A DNA stretch of 64,000 nt from Trichobilharzia szidati (Eukaryota > Platyhelminthes > Trematoda > Strigeidida > Schistosomatidae), in assembly GCA_944472155.2 (NCBI GenBank), contig OX235275.1, positions 52,035,228-52,099,227 of the forward strand, given 5' to 3'. The notes beneath the pieces are model-generated. The model was not told the DNA's origin. It saw only the letters and a program-made list of their open reading frames with translations, and searched no databases. How positions within the stretch are numbered: the first letter of the stretch is position 1; the number at the start of each line of letters is the position of its first letter. Below, piece by piece: positions 41,616-53,111 of the stretch. A program made the position numbers and the translations under genes.

Positions 41616-42734
41616 ATCAACACAAGTGAAACCTATAAAAGACAGCCAAGGGAACCCAAATACCAAGGAAGAAAGACAGATTAAACAATAAGTGGACCAC
41701 TTCAAAGAACTCCTTAACCGACCACCACCTACAACCCTTCCAGAAATACCAACAACAGCACATACACAACTGCAAGTTGACAACAATCCTCCAACGAAAG
41801 CTGAAGTCTTGAATGCAGTCAAGCTTCTGAAAGCTGGAAAAGCAGCTGGACCAGATGGAGTACCCCCGGAAGCACTGAAAGCGAACCCAGAGACGACAGC
41901 GGAAATGCTGATTCCATTATTGGAAAAGGTTTGGAAAGAGGGAGGGAAGGTTACCTCGTGAAACTACCAAAGAAGGGCGACTTAGGACTCTGCAAGAACT
42001 GGCGAGGAATCATGCTCCTGTCGACGCCAAGTAAAATCCTGAGTCGCATCATCCTGGAGAGAATAAAGGACGCACTGGATACAGAACTCCCACCAGAACA
42101 AGCTGAATTCAGGAAAGGCAAATCATGTTCTGATCAAATTGCAACTCTACGCATCATCATCCAACAAAGCATGGAATGGCAATCAAATCTCTACCTCAAC
42201 TTTATAGACTTCTTTGAGAAGGCCTTCGATAGACAGTGTTGACCGCGAAGTAATTTGGAAACTACCCGAGTACTACGGCGTACCCCAAATATTCATCAAC
42301 CTTATTCAACAGCTGTACGACAATGGCACATGTCAAGTGATCCACAACGAAAAACTCAGCGAGGCGTTTAAAGTAAATATAGGAGTCAGACAAGGGTATT
42401 TATTATCACCAATGATATTCCTAATTCTGGTGGACTGGATTATGCGTCAGACAGTGGGAAACGAGAATACAGGGATATCCTGGACCGACGTGAAGAACCT
42501 GGAAGACCTGGATTTCGCGGGTGATTTATGTTTGATGCCACACGAAATTGAAGACTTACAAGATAAAATCGACAAACTGGTCGAAGGAGCAGCAAAGACA
42601 GTACTCCAGGTGAACATGAACCAAACGGAGGTTTTGAAAATAACCAACCACCAAGAACAACAACAACAGCAGCAACATCCACCGCCAATCGCCATCAACG
42701 GGAGGGATTTGAAAGAGGTTACTTCACTCACTTA
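41616..42734 (+). mobile_element. RTE-type LINE, subfamily a, array copy C, first part
   Basis: It begins at the linker before the RT: frame 41692-41961 with AVKLLKAGKAAGPDGVPPEA; then LPKKGDLGLCKNWRGIMLLS (41955-42018), FRKGKSCSDQIATLRII (42110-42160), NLIQQLYDNGTCQVIHNEKL (42297-42357), GVRQGYLLSPMIFLILVDWI. The catalytic box reads FAGD (42514-42525), with one catalytic Asp changed to Gly. CAA/CAG triplets lie at 42655-42680. A third LINE interrupts at 42735. The left target duplication is tactgtctaatg (41604-41615). Confidence 0.9.
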
Positions 42735-43316
42735 GTAGGACAAGTGGGATTTCGTCAAACCAACTGGTTAACACCATTGTGGATAGACATATAATGTCAT
42801 GTAAGAAACTAGCAAATATTATATTGTCAGACCCTGAGCATCCTCTCTATAAGCAGCTCTCTCCTTGCATTTCATCTGGTAGAACTAGAAGCAACTATAG
42901 GAGGCTATATGTTAGGACTACCAAGTACAAAACTCCACAATACCTTATCTGGCACAGTTGTTATGTGATGAGAAATCCGTTAGGTATGACACGATCAACT
43001 TACTGCGGCACTCTAACAAATAGTTCCCATTAGCTTTTGTTCTACTTTCTTTGTTACTATTATATTGTTGTTTACATCTTCTATTGCACACTAATTTTAT
43101 ATTTCATATCCTGTGGTGCATTGTGTAAATATGTGAACGCAATGCTGTTCTTTTTTTATTTCTTTTATTTATCTTTTTTTCTTTTTGTTGTTGTTGCTTT
43201 TTCATCTTTAAAAACATATAAAATTTATGAGGTAATTAGATGCAATATTGTAATGCACGCTGAAAATTCCATACCTGTACCACAAATACTGTTTGGAATA
43301 AAGCTTTTATTATTAT
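42735..43316 (+). mobile_element. Third non-LTR family, C-terminus and 3' UTR, nested in RTE copy C
   Basis: A short frame (42779-43033) reads SDPEHPLYKQLSPCISSGRT, then NYRRLYVRTTKYKTPQYL, a pattern of C-terminal tails of CR1/L2-like LINEs. A pyrimidine-rich 3' UTR, an aataaagc signal and a TTATTA tail (43300-43316) follow. A piece of the same 3' end is at 56368-56440. RTE sequence resumes at the next base. Confidence 0.7.
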
Positions 43317-43931
43317 CTAGGGAGCATTGTCTCAACTACAGGAGGAACGGACGAAGATGTCAAATCGAGAATCGGGAAGGCGAGAAACACACTCATCAAC
43401 CTGAAACCAATCTGGAAATCTTCGTCACTCAACTCAACATCAACAACAAAATTCGGATTTTCAATACAAACGTCAAGTCAGTCACTTCTTCTATACGGAT
43501 GAGAAACTTGGCGGATCACAAAGAATATTTCCAACAGCCTGTTGCAGACCTTTATCAACAACTGTCTTCGTTCTATACTGAAGATCAGATGGCCGGAGAG
43601 AATCACCAAGAAGAAACTATGGGAACAAACAAAGCAGGAACCAATCGCCCAACAAATATTCAGGAGAAAGTGGAGATGGATTGGACACTCACTGAGGAGG
43701 TCGCTGGGTGACATCGCGCTTCAGACCAGTGCTCGGGTGGAACCCGAAAGGGAAGCGGCGAGTGGGACGTCAGTGCAAGGGTGACATGGAGGAGATCGTG
43801 TGAACTGGAACTGAAACAGTATGGACTAACATGGATGGATGCAGGTGAAAAGTACAGCAGAAGACAGAAGCAAGTGAAGGCGTGCAGTTGAAGCCCTTTG
43901 TTCCACTTGGAACCCAAGGGAACAATAATAA
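43317..43931 (+). mobile_element. RTE-type LINE, subfamily a, array copy C, second part
   Basis: It continues from 42734 at the LGSIVSTTGGTDEDVKSRIG region and runs through IRIFNTNVKSVTSSIRM, RRKWRWIGHSLRRSLGD and GKRRVGR to NPREQ and a short AAT tail. The right target duplication tactgtctaatg is at 43932-43943. Confidence 0.85.
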
Positions 43932-43943
43932 TACTGTCTAATG

Positions 43944-44290
43944 GTTTTCACTGGTTTTCTAACTGATGTTAGCTTGTGATAAATCCTATAAGCAAACATT
44001 ACGACTTGATTTCAAATACATGGTCACATTTCAAAGGTAGTTGTCTGTGATTTCAGTCCTCAACCATACCATTGGTTAACACCAACACCATACTGAAAAT
44101 TGACTAGGGTGAGGAATTACGGACAGCTAGACTCCGACCTACAGGCTGAATAGTCAACAAGTTGGCCTCGTAACCTGAAAATCTTGAACTTCGTTCCTAG
44201 TTTGGTTTTCCAGGTGAGCACTACTGAAAGGTCAAAACCAGGACACACACTCATTCTCATACTCTATCCCAAAGTAGCTTATTTACGAAA
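43944..44290 (+). mobile_element. Hammerhead SINE remnants
   Basis: 43944-44000 is the ribozyme-distal part and tail of the SINE interrupted by RTE copy C. A second, decayed tRNA-like and tail remnant lies at about 44095-44250. Confidence 0.5.
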
Positions 44291-44765
44291 ACACCTCTGA
44301 AAGCAGTGTAATCACCCTCCTAAAATTCCCGTAAAATATCTGTTTAAACGCATAATTAAAATTCCAATTCATCATATACTTTCTCACCATTTAACTAAGC
44401 CACTTTTTTCAATCAGTCAACCGTTAATCTTAAGGTCATCAATACATCGTGTATTTCCTTTGTGTTTCTGTGTTTTTATCGTTTTGCAAACTAGCAAAAC
44501 AGTTATGAGTGTGAGGATTTTCGCTTCAACAATTTATTTTCATTTAACTGTGAACACTCCTCAATGATTGTTTTTAATTTATTAATTCTGCTTTCATAGA
44601 TAAAAGAAACAGAAAAAAAATATTTTCGGTTACAGAGAAACAAGTGAAAAACTGTTCAAGTGTAAAGATAAAAAGAATTGATCGATATGGGCATTTTTTG
44701 TTTAGAAATACTGGTTCATCCGTATGGAGGTGAAATTTTGAGCTCTATAGAATATAATTCCGATA
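44291..44765. other. No recognisable feature
   Basis: AT-rich spacer. Confidence 0.4.
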
Positions 44766-44769
44766 TTAG

Positions 44770-45592
44770 TATGATTGTTTCCTTTAATTCCTAGAGGAAC
44801 ATAGGGCTTCATCCACTCGTATACATTGAGTTGCGTTCTTCAACGAAATTTTCATCAGGCTCCATGTCTGCCCACGCATAACCTCCTCCATGTCACCCTC
44901 GCACCGACGACCAACTCACCGCATCCCATTCGGCTTCCACTTAAGCAGTGGCCTGGCGTCTGATGTCACTTGATGGTTTGTTTTCTCAGAGTATGGTCAA
45001 TCCACTTCCATTTATTCCTGGATATTTGTTGTACAGTCGGTTCCTGCAGCGTTGGTTCGTTCATTGACAGAGATCCCTGTTGCTGATCTTTTCTGGCCGG
45101 CCTTCTGATCTTGAGTAGTGTTGAGCGAAGACAGCTAGCTGTTGGTGAGGCTCTCTAGTTAGTTCAAAGTGCTCTTCATGACGTGCAGTGCAAGTCTCTG
45201 ATCCGTGTAGTGGCACTGACTGACTTCACATTGGAGTTGAAAACCCTGAGCTTATTCCTCACTCTGAGTCCTGCGGATTGATCTCCACACAGATTTGAGA
45301 GTAATGAAAACTAGCCTTGCTTCCCCGATCCTCGCTTTGATATCCTCAGCAGTTCCGTCCGCCTGTAGTTGAAACGATGCTTGCCAGGTATATAGTTAGG
45401 TGAAGCAGGTTGCTTCTTTCAGATTTCTCTCATTTATGCTGGCTGATTGTTGTCTGTTGTTGTTACTGTTGGCCAGGAATCTTCATCACCTCTGTTTTCT
45501 GTATGTTCAACTGATCTCCTTCATATCTTTGATGCTTCTTCTATCGCCAACTTGTTGTTTTTCACTTACATATCTTCCAGTTTGTGAGAAAG
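44770..45592 (-). mobile_element. RTE-type LINE, subfamily b, C-terminal half
   Basis: Minus-strand copy from just after the catalytic box (about 45592) to the 3' terminus (ttcctctaggaattaaagg on the minus strand near 44795). It includes the linker with ACA triplets (45450-45475), the GTAEDIKARIGEARLVF-like region (about 45350-45300) and C-terminal remnants. Frames broken. Confidence 0.8.
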
Positions 45593-45809
45593 TTCCGATA
45601 TTAGATAAGTTTAATTTCATGCCTTAAAAACTAATGGACCATATTAGAATGTATAGAACTGTTAAAATCGATAAAGTAAGACATTCTGTTAGGTTGTTAG
45701 TTGACTTTAGTAATATCCCAACATTCATCTATCTATATAGGCCTTTTCCATGCTTAGTGTCAGTACTTTGTCCCACTAGAGATTGGTTAGATTTTAGGCT
45801 AACTTAATT

Positions 45810-46130
45810 ATGTGTAGCTAATCGGTAGAAGCTAGGATTTATGGGCCACCTATTGGAACCTATTCTAGTGGCTTGATCTTTAGTGGGTAGCGCTACTGGA
45901 GTGAATACTTCTGGAGAGCCTCAAACCAGGACGAAATCGCTGTTCAGTACTCCCAGATTTTCTGTGATCTTCCAACTGACATCACTCTGTGACCTAACTT
46001 TGGAAACAATCACATCTCTGCAAACGACTGTAGGATTAAGTTGTCTGGGGATTCCTTTGTGCAGTCATGACCAGCTGGGTACATCAGGTTGGGTGTGAGG
46101 ACAAATACTCGCTGAAGACATTGTTTACAG
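45810..46130 (+). mobile_element. Hammerhead SINE, decayed
   Basis: tRNA-like remnant (45850-45900), ribozyme words (caaaccaggacgaaatcgctg at 45920-45945) and tail, then the start of another 5' unit (46055-46125). Confidence 0.55.
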
Positions 46131-46132
46131 TC

Positions 46133-46370
46133 TTTTTTATTCCCTCACGTTGGCAGTGGAACACAGGGCTTCAAACTAGATCTGTGAAGTTTTGGTAGCA
46201 GTTGTGTGTTTGTTTTTATGGGATGGGGTTGCTAGTCTCATGCCCAACCTTCCCTCTTTACCGGTCTTTTAATTGACTTAGCGAGTTAAGGGAATGCGTC
46301 TCCCGGGGATCGAACCCCAGAGCACATGGGGAGTGACTGGTGAGCATTCTGCTACTGTGTCATCGACGCA
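46133..46370 (-). mobile_element. SINE with tRNA-Gly-like head (copy 3)
   Basis: Minus-oriented. The 3' end at 46133-46175 reads gaagccctgtgttccact on the minus strand, then gagggaataa, very close to the RTE terminus. The body follows, with the tRNA-like head at about 46300-46368 (B box ggggttcgatccccg on the minus strand). Confidence 0.8.
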
Positions 46371-46615
46371 TTGGAGCTATTTATCTCAAGTCAAAAGACG
46401 TAAGACTTTATGGTTGAATGTTTAACTAGCTGAGTTGTGTTCAGTCCTCGGTTGGTTCATAGATACGTAATGATAAATAGTCTCAAATTAGAAGGGAACA
46501 AGTGTAAAGCACTCATCAGTTGCCAGTCGTTCTCGAACGGATATCAACCTGTAATCCAGCTTGAAACTAATCCATATGAAATGAAACAAAATTCAGATGA
46601 AAGTTAGGTAGGAGA
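46371..46615. other. No clear feature
   Basis: Possible very old SINE words at 46425-46560; not callable. Confidence 0.35.
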
Positions 46616-47090
46616 GGATGGTCAAGGTAAGGAAAGTGGCTGTACAAATTTCTTCTGAACACACAGGTTTGGTTTCTTTAAGTGGTAAGTAGGAATGCGA
46701 TAAATAATTTTGCTTTACGAGTCTGTCTTCTACATACCTACAGCTAAAGCAATACGAATCCACTTAAAGAAACCAAACCTGTGTGTTCAGAAGAAATTTG
46801 TACAGCCAATTTCCTTACCTTGACCAGTGTGTTGTAACCATTGGTACCATTTAATTGTGTCTATTAATTTTCTTCGTTAATTATCACCTGACGCCTCAGC
46901 ATTTTGATACTGACTAATGTTTGTTAACAAACATATCAGTGCCACCTGATTGGTAAATTGTTGTGTATTGTAATAAAAATGCTATACAAAATATATTAGA
47001 GTAGAGCCAGATAGAGATGAGGATCTGATTGAAAAGTAAATATTTCTTCGCTTAATCTTTCTGTTTTCTAAAAACTTACGAGATTGAACC
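46616..47090 (+). mobile_element. Penelope-like element 3' end capped by an inverted copy of its own coding end
   Basis: 46616-46683 is the reverse complement of 46765-46832, the PLE's final coding segment (KKPNLCVQKKFVQP-like). The plus-oriented part starts at about 46695 (NFALRVCLLHTYS, also seen in the PLE at 8005), passes the stop, and continues through the shared 3' region to about 47080. The cap faces the truncation point. Confidence 0.75.
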
Positions 47091-48100
47091 AAGCTCCATC
47101 TGACCACATTTAGGCAACATTATAGTTACCGCCCTCATATTAACGCGTAAACACACTCTCAATCAATCAATAAATCAATCAGTCAATCACCCACTTAATC
47201 AGCATTTGTCAATAACTATATTCATAAGTATTCGAGGATTTCTGCTGGTAAAAACTGCAGAAAACTTCTTCTTACCCCAGGATTAATTTTTCTCTAGAGA
47301 CTACCATACACATGCATATGTTAAGAATACGTACTTCGTAAACAGTTGAAAGGAGAAAACCATTAAGAAACTAACAACAACAACAAAAAATGACTCGGAG
47401 AAGTGGAAAGTATCTCCTCCTGCTTTTGACACAACAAAAGACGCTGTCGAAGAATGCTCACTCAGATGAGAAATTATTTCCTTTCCTTCCTTTTCCTCTC
47501 TCCTGTAGTTTACTCGTGTTTTTTCCCCAGGAATAAAGAATGCACCTGAACAGCAGACACATACACGCACACACACACACACCAACAAATCGACACGGTT
47601 GCAGACATGTACTCATATGAGTTTCGCCTACAAAAACAAGCAGAAAGATAGTCTATGTAACGTGCAATCTTCAGAATGAGGGAAAGCCATTCAGCTTCTA
47701 CTCGCTTTTATGATAATAATTACCATCATTGATATTACTTTCATTTCTAAACATCACATAGTCATTAAGAATTATCAATTATCATTCTAAGTGGTTACCT
47801 TCCAGCTTACCTTTAGAATTTGCCAGTTTGGTTTGTGCATAACACACTCATAGGAGTGAACAGTCTGCCTAACACGCAATATTTAATCTTAAATTAGCCG
47901 AGAAACAGGGAGCTGAGAAGAATATTACTGAGAAAAAACAGGGACACTGGTAGTCATACCTTCATTGGATTTGATCGATTTCGAGGTTGATCACACCACT
48001 AATCGACATATCATGGAGGTAACCATATAGGAATATGAATCGTTGATCGATTGTTTGCACGCTCTTATTTTCATAGAATGCCACTCCTATTTTTTTAAAA
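47091..48100. other. No gene; simple repeats
   Basis: A TCAA-type tandem run (47158-47190) and a CA run (47565-47582). The rest is unassigned AT-rich DNA. Confidence 0.5.
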
Positions 48101-48109
48101 TTGGAACAC

Positions 48110-48270
48110 AGGGATATTGAACAGACATAGTTTGTTACTCTTCAGCAGCGCGCACCCACGATCTCACTCAGAACCGAACCTAGAACGTTCAGACTACGAG
48201 GCCATTTCATTGACTATTGAAACAATGACTTGTTAATTCTAACTTCTGTGAGCTCGGCATAGAGCGCTGC
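48110..48270 (-). mobile_element. Hammerhead SINE, decayed
   Basis: Minus-oriented remnants of ribozyme, tRNA-like head (aaccgaacctagaacgttcag) and 5' unit (gttaattctaacttctgtg). Confidence 0.5.
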
Positions 48271-48397
48271 TTACCTGGAACAGCTGGGTTCAGTCTCTCG
48301 TAGGCTGGTAACTACTCATCATTGAAGACAATAGTACCATGCAGTGATCCATAATTTTCAATGTTTTTTCCAGATAATATCAGTTAATGACATTATT

Positions 48398-49620
48398 AAT
48401 ATTGTTCTTTTTAATTCCTAGAGGAACGTAGGGCTTTGGCCGCACGTCTCCATTGCGTTCGGTTCTCTGCTGGAGTTTTAACCTGGCTTTCATCTCCTCC
48501 AAGCCACCCCTGGACGCTCAACTCACCACTTCCCTTTCGGGTTCCACTCGAGGGCTTATCTAGTGATGTCACTTGATGGTTTTCTCAGAGTATGGCCAAT
48601 CCATCTCCATTTCTTCCCGCCTATTTGTTGCACAATTAGTTCCTGGTCTGTTTGCTCCCACAGGTCCCTATAGCTGATATTTTCTGGCCGGCCATCTGAT
48701 CTTGAGTACTGAGCGAAGACAGCTAGCTGTTGATGAAGGTCTGTAGTTTGTTTGAGGTGTTCTTCATGATGCGCCAAGTCTCTGATCCGTATAGTAGCAC
48801 TGACTTCACATTAGAGTTGAAAATCCGGATCATATTTTTCACACTGAGTGCTGGGTGTTGACCTCCACACAGAATTGAGAGTAATGAAAGCTAGCCTTGC
48901 TTTCCCGATCATTGCTGCTTCGATATCCTCGTCACTTTCGTCCGCCTGTAGTTGAGACGATGCTTTCCACGTAGGTAAAGGAGGTTGCTTCTTTCAGATA
49001 CCTCCTATTTATGCTGATTGTTGTTTGTTGTTGTTGGTGTTGCTATTGGCCAGGAATCTTGATCACCTCTGTTTTCTCTATGTTCACCTGAATTCCTTCC
49101 TATCTTTGATGTTTCTTCTGCCAACTTGTTGCTTTTCATCACTTGCATATTTTCCAGTTTGTGGGAAATCAGACATATATCATCGGCGAAGTCCAGATCC
49201 TCCATGTTTTTGGGTGGGTCCGTTTTATGCCTGTTTCCTTATTGCCCATTTTCTGTCGCATTATCCAAACTACTACAATCCGGAAAATCATTGGCGATAG
49301 TTGGCAGCCTTGTCCTACTCCTGTCCTCACTTCGAAGGATTCCGTGGGTTTCCCGTTGTGGGTTATTTGGCATGCGCAGCATTGTCGTACAACTGTTGGA
49401 TGAGATATATAATTGTCAGTGGCACCCCGTAGTAGTGAAGTAGTTTCCAAGTCACCTCTCGACCGACACTGCGCTATCGAAGGCCTTTTCAAAGTCGATG
49501 AATTTGAGTGAGGTGGAGAGGTGACTGCCACTGCAAGCTTTGTTCAATGATGATCCATAGTGTGGCGATCTGATCAATACATAATTTGTTTCTCCTGAAT
49601 CCAGCTTGTTCTGGTCGCTT
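48398..49620 (-). mobile_element. RTE-type LINE, subfamily b, palm to 3' end
   Basis: Minus-strand phrases in order from 49600: QAGFRRNKLC-like, FAFEKAFDSAVSVER in pieces, SFEVRTGVGQGCQLSPMIF (49360-49290), DLDFADDICLISHKLENMQ (49205-49145), linker, and the [17 protein letters not shown] box (48620-48556). It ends at the 3' terminus near 48405. It has the FADD box. Multiple breaks. Confidence 0.85.
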
Positions 49621-49865
49621 GTTTGTTCAGCGCTTGTTTGATTAGTTAATGAAATAACTTGAAATTAATCGATAACCTACAAAGTGACAAAAGTGATCGT
49701 ACAGTACATTCTGCATACATGAATAGATGGCTATTTCTTTATTTAGTGTCACAGTGTTCTCTCCACTTTCGAAATTAACGCTGAAGATGTTATCTACAAG
49801 AACTATGAAAAGACAACTATATATCAAAAACCTGCCTTTGTGTAATCCAGAATCTGTGACCAAAG
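49621..49865. other. No recognisable feature
   Basis: Spacer between an RTE copy and a SINE/RTE composite. Confidence 0.35.
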
Positions 49866-49907
49866 GGGTTATTACAGTTAGGTGTGAGGATAGATATTCA
49901 TTTGATG

Positions 49908-50495
49908 GACGAAGATGTCAAATCGAGAATCGGGAAGGCGAGAAACACATTCATCAACCTGAAACCAATCTGGAAATCTTCGTCACTCAGCATCAACAAC
50001 AAAATTCGAATTTTCAATACAAACGTCAAGTCAGTCAGTTCTTCTATACGGATCAGAAACTTGGTGGCGGGTCATAAAGAATATTTCCAACAGCCTGTTG
50101 CAGACCTTTATCAACAACAGCTGTCTTCGCTCTATACTGAAGATCAGATGGCCGCCGGAAAGAATCACCAACAAGAAACTATGAGAACAAACAAAACAAG
50201 AACCAATCGCCCAACAAATATGCAGGAGAAAGTGGAGATGGATTGGACACTCGCTGAGGAGGCCGTTGGGTGACATCGCGCGTCAGGCCTTCGAGTGGAA
50301 CCGGAAAGGGAAGCGGCGAGTTGGTCGTCAGTGCAAGGGTGACATGGATGAGATCGTTTGAAGAGGAGTTGAAACAGTATGGACTAACTTTGATGCAAGT
50401 GAAAAGTACAGTAGAAGACAGAAGCAAGTGGAGACGTGCAGTTGAAGCCCTATGTTCCACTAGGAACCCAAGGGAACAATTATAATAATAGATTT
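49908..50495 (+). mobile_element. RTE-type LINE, subfamily a, C-terminal part with 3' end
   Basis: 5'-truncated at DEDVKSRIGKARNTFINLKP. Frame 49884-50273 carries KIRIFNTNVKSV and further phrases to KVEMDWTLAEEAVG; the frame then shifts to WRWIG- and STRNPREQ. AAT-type tail at 50476-50490. The flanks (49885-49907 and 50496-50735) are the two sides of one hammerhead SINE, with a partly matching ttcattngatg duplication. Confidence 0.85.
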
Positions 50496-50735
50496 TCATT
50501 GATGACACTGACTAACTATCAAGCTTTATGGAGAAATAGCAAAAGCTAAAATCCACTGGCCACTGAATTTCAACCCATTAGTTGAATGGTGAGCAAGTTA
50601 GCCTTGTAACCGTAGGGTCATGGTTGAGTACCTGTAAATATTCCGAAACAAAGATGAAAGAACTCTGCAATACTCCCTAGTTTCCAATGAGCTCCTAACA
50701 GATGTTAGTTAGTTCGTGAGAAAATCTACTTTAGA
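50496..50735 (+). mobile_element. Hammerhead SINE, decayed, right of an RTE insertion
   Basis: Continues the SINE seen at about 49870-49907: end of the 5' unit, tRNA-like head (50575-50630), ribozyme remnant and tail. Confidence 0.55.
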
Positions 50736-51290
50736 AGATAAAAGAGGATTACTGTTTCTGATGTCAGTGCGTGATAAAACTAAAAACTAAAAATAAACTT
50801 GAAGCAGAAATACAAAGGCATGAAATCACACTCAGGGGCATAACCAGAGAAAATAGTTCAACATGAAACATGAGAACTTTTGAAAAAAAACGAGAAATCC
50901 TCCATCTTGTTTCCTCTGTTACAACAAAGATTATTATTTTTATTCCCTAACATCTCACGATAAGTAAAAAATTATCAAAGAATTCTAAGTGTTCTTAAGG
51001 TAAATTTTAAAAAATGCGCCAGCTTTATCGATGTATAATATACCTACAGGAGTTAACAATTTATATAACACGCAACGGTTAGACCTAAATTATTAGCCTT
51101 AATAGGTAAAAACTATCACGATTTTCTGAGAAGTAGAGAATTAGCAAAAAAAATTGACCATAGAGAAAAGTGACACTTTTTGTCACTGCTCAATTGAGAT
51201 AAGATCAATATTATCTAGATAATAGGTGAAAAATATGAAGCACTGTTTAATTAACGACATTACTGTCGCTATAGTCGAATACTACGTGAA
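50736..51290. other. No recognisable feature
   Basis: AT-rich spacer. Confidence 0.4.
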
Positions 51291-51299
51291 CTCCCCTTA

Positions 51300-51510
51300 G
51301 CCAGTCACCGAAATTCAGGCAGTACTAGACAGGTGTTTCATCGCGGTTTGGGACTCAGATGCGGAGTATACCGTTGATATATCCAGGGGTCGAACTCAGT
51401 GCCTACAGATTACGACACCAGTCTATAGACCATTAGGTCACTAGGGCTGATATTCAGTGACTTGTGAGGCCTAACTTCTATGAATTCGGGATATAGCACT
51501 GCTAACCCAG
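51300..51510 (-). mobile_element. Hammerhead SINE, decayed
   Basis: Minus-oriented: tail, ribozyme remnant (tttcatcgcggtttgggactc), tRNA-like head (51390-51455) and part of the 5' unit. Confidence 0.55.
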
Positions 51511-51869
51511 TCGCTGAATTATAATCGGACTAGCCTTTTAATCCGAACGTTTTTCGTTCCATAGGGTTAAATAATTCTCAAACTTCGACTTTAGAGCTGT
51601 TCAATTCTCTTTGCTTTTCACAGATTCTATGACTGGTCTGAATATAAGGGAGAAAATGACCAAACAAAGGTAAGTCAGAGTGCTGTAAGCTATCTATATG
51701 GTAAGGGACAAACTTATTCTAATTCGCATTTTCAATGGGTTGCTTAATATTTTACACTGGTTCATCCATATGATCAGTACTATCGAAGTTGAGCAGTCAG
51801 CGACTTTATTACTTTAAGAATTAGTTCGTAGAGATCCTATTTGTTCCAGGTCAGACTACGAATTTATAT

Positions 51870-52015
51870 TAGTTAGAGAACCATAGAAAACCAGCAGGGA
51901 GAACTGGGCAGATGTTTCTTCCCTATAGTATGGAAGTCATCGGCAGGATGTACCCACCGACAGGGTTTGAACGCAGAACCTTCCTATTACAAAGCAAGCT
52001 CGTACACCACCCATT
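51870..52015 (-). mobile_element. Hammerhead SINE, 3' part
   Basis: Minus-oriented tail, ribozyme remnant and partial tRNA-like head (gggtttgaacgcag at 51963). Confidence 0.55.
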
Positions 52016-52430
52016 ATTTTAGTCAGTTGATGTTGTTCATCAGGAAATATGATGTTTTGGTATGCGGAGCACATGCTCTTATCAGCTCAATCGATCAGTT
52101 TGTAACGCGTCTTCTTATCGATTATTAACTCATACACTGAGAACTTCAGAGTTATGTATCACAGCGATTTCACATCTTACCATCAAATATACCTCCGGAT
52201 ATTTGACTGACAACTTGTTGTTGTGTGTGAGATCACAGCGGGATTTTGTAGAAGATTTGATAATTTCGTGAGGGGACCTACAGTAATGGTGAAATGTAAC
52301 AGCCTACTTCTTACGGAAGACATCACACCCCAAATATACTACTTACACATTATTGGCAGTAGTACATGTCACAATGGTAATTAGCTTTGCCATTCTTATT
52401 CACTATGACTGGAATCTAAGTGACAATGTT
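52016..52430. other. No recognisable feature
   Basis: Unassigned AT-rich DNA. Confidence 0.4.
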
Positions 52431-52469
52431 TTCTAAACTGTATGGTTCCCCTTCAGTCGTTAACACCAG

Positions 52470-52870
52470 CTTAGCTGGAAAGGCAACACGGACCTTCATC
52501 ATTCTGAAATTAGTTTTTAAAAATCTTTCGCACTCAGCATCAGCTATGGAATCCAGATTTAGTATATATCTTCTTAGGGGTCAGAAATTCGGTGCATCAT
52601 GAATAGCAATTCCAACAGGGCGTAAGCTCCCATTAATAGGTGACTTCTCTGTCTTCATACTTAAGACCAGATGGCTCAGAATGAAGTGACAATAAGGAAC
52701 TCTGTCAGGAACCAATCAAGCACCCACTGATCACCGAATTCCCAGAAAAAAAATGGAGATGGATAAGACACAGGCTGAGAAGACCGGCCAGGGACACCGT
52801 GCACCAGACCCTCGAGTGGTACTCGAAGAGGATACGACGAGTTGAGTGCCAATCCTCGAACTGTGTGCAA
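52470..52870 (+). mobile_element. RTE-type LINE, very decayed C-terminal part
   Basis: Word-level match to the RTE C-terminal domain: ggaaaggcaacacggaccttcatc (GKARTF-like), KMEMDKTQAEK-like, and ctcgagtggtactcgaag. No tail. Confidence 0.6.
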
Positions 52871-53110
52871 ATTGCAGAACTCTAATTCGACCTCATTTAT
52901 TACAAGTCCACTGAAGCAGCTAGTCAGAACTCGAGTGGTTTCAACTGATTTGGCTTTCTATTAGCTGAGTCAACTAGTGTACACCATTGATGTACCCGGC
53001 TCTAAACGAATGAAATGGTAGTTCATTGGTCAATATAAGTCGTTTTGTACTACTCACATCAACCAATCAAGAAGTGTAAATGTGATTATACACTGAGTTA
53101 ATCAAAATTT
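52871..53110. other. No recognisable feature
   Basis: Spacer without a repeat match. Confidence 0.35.
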
Positions 53111-53111
53111 C

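Noticed and set aside
43037..43711. A 224-codon plus-strand frame with a hydrophobic start
   Set aside because: It joins the pyrimidine-rich 3' UTR of the third LINE family to RTE sequence across an insertion boundary; the hydrophobic part is low-complexity UTR.
47301..47588. 95-codon minus-strand frame with hydrophobic ends
   Set aside because: Its start is a CA/TG microsatellite translated as VCV repeats, and there is no homologue or splice support.
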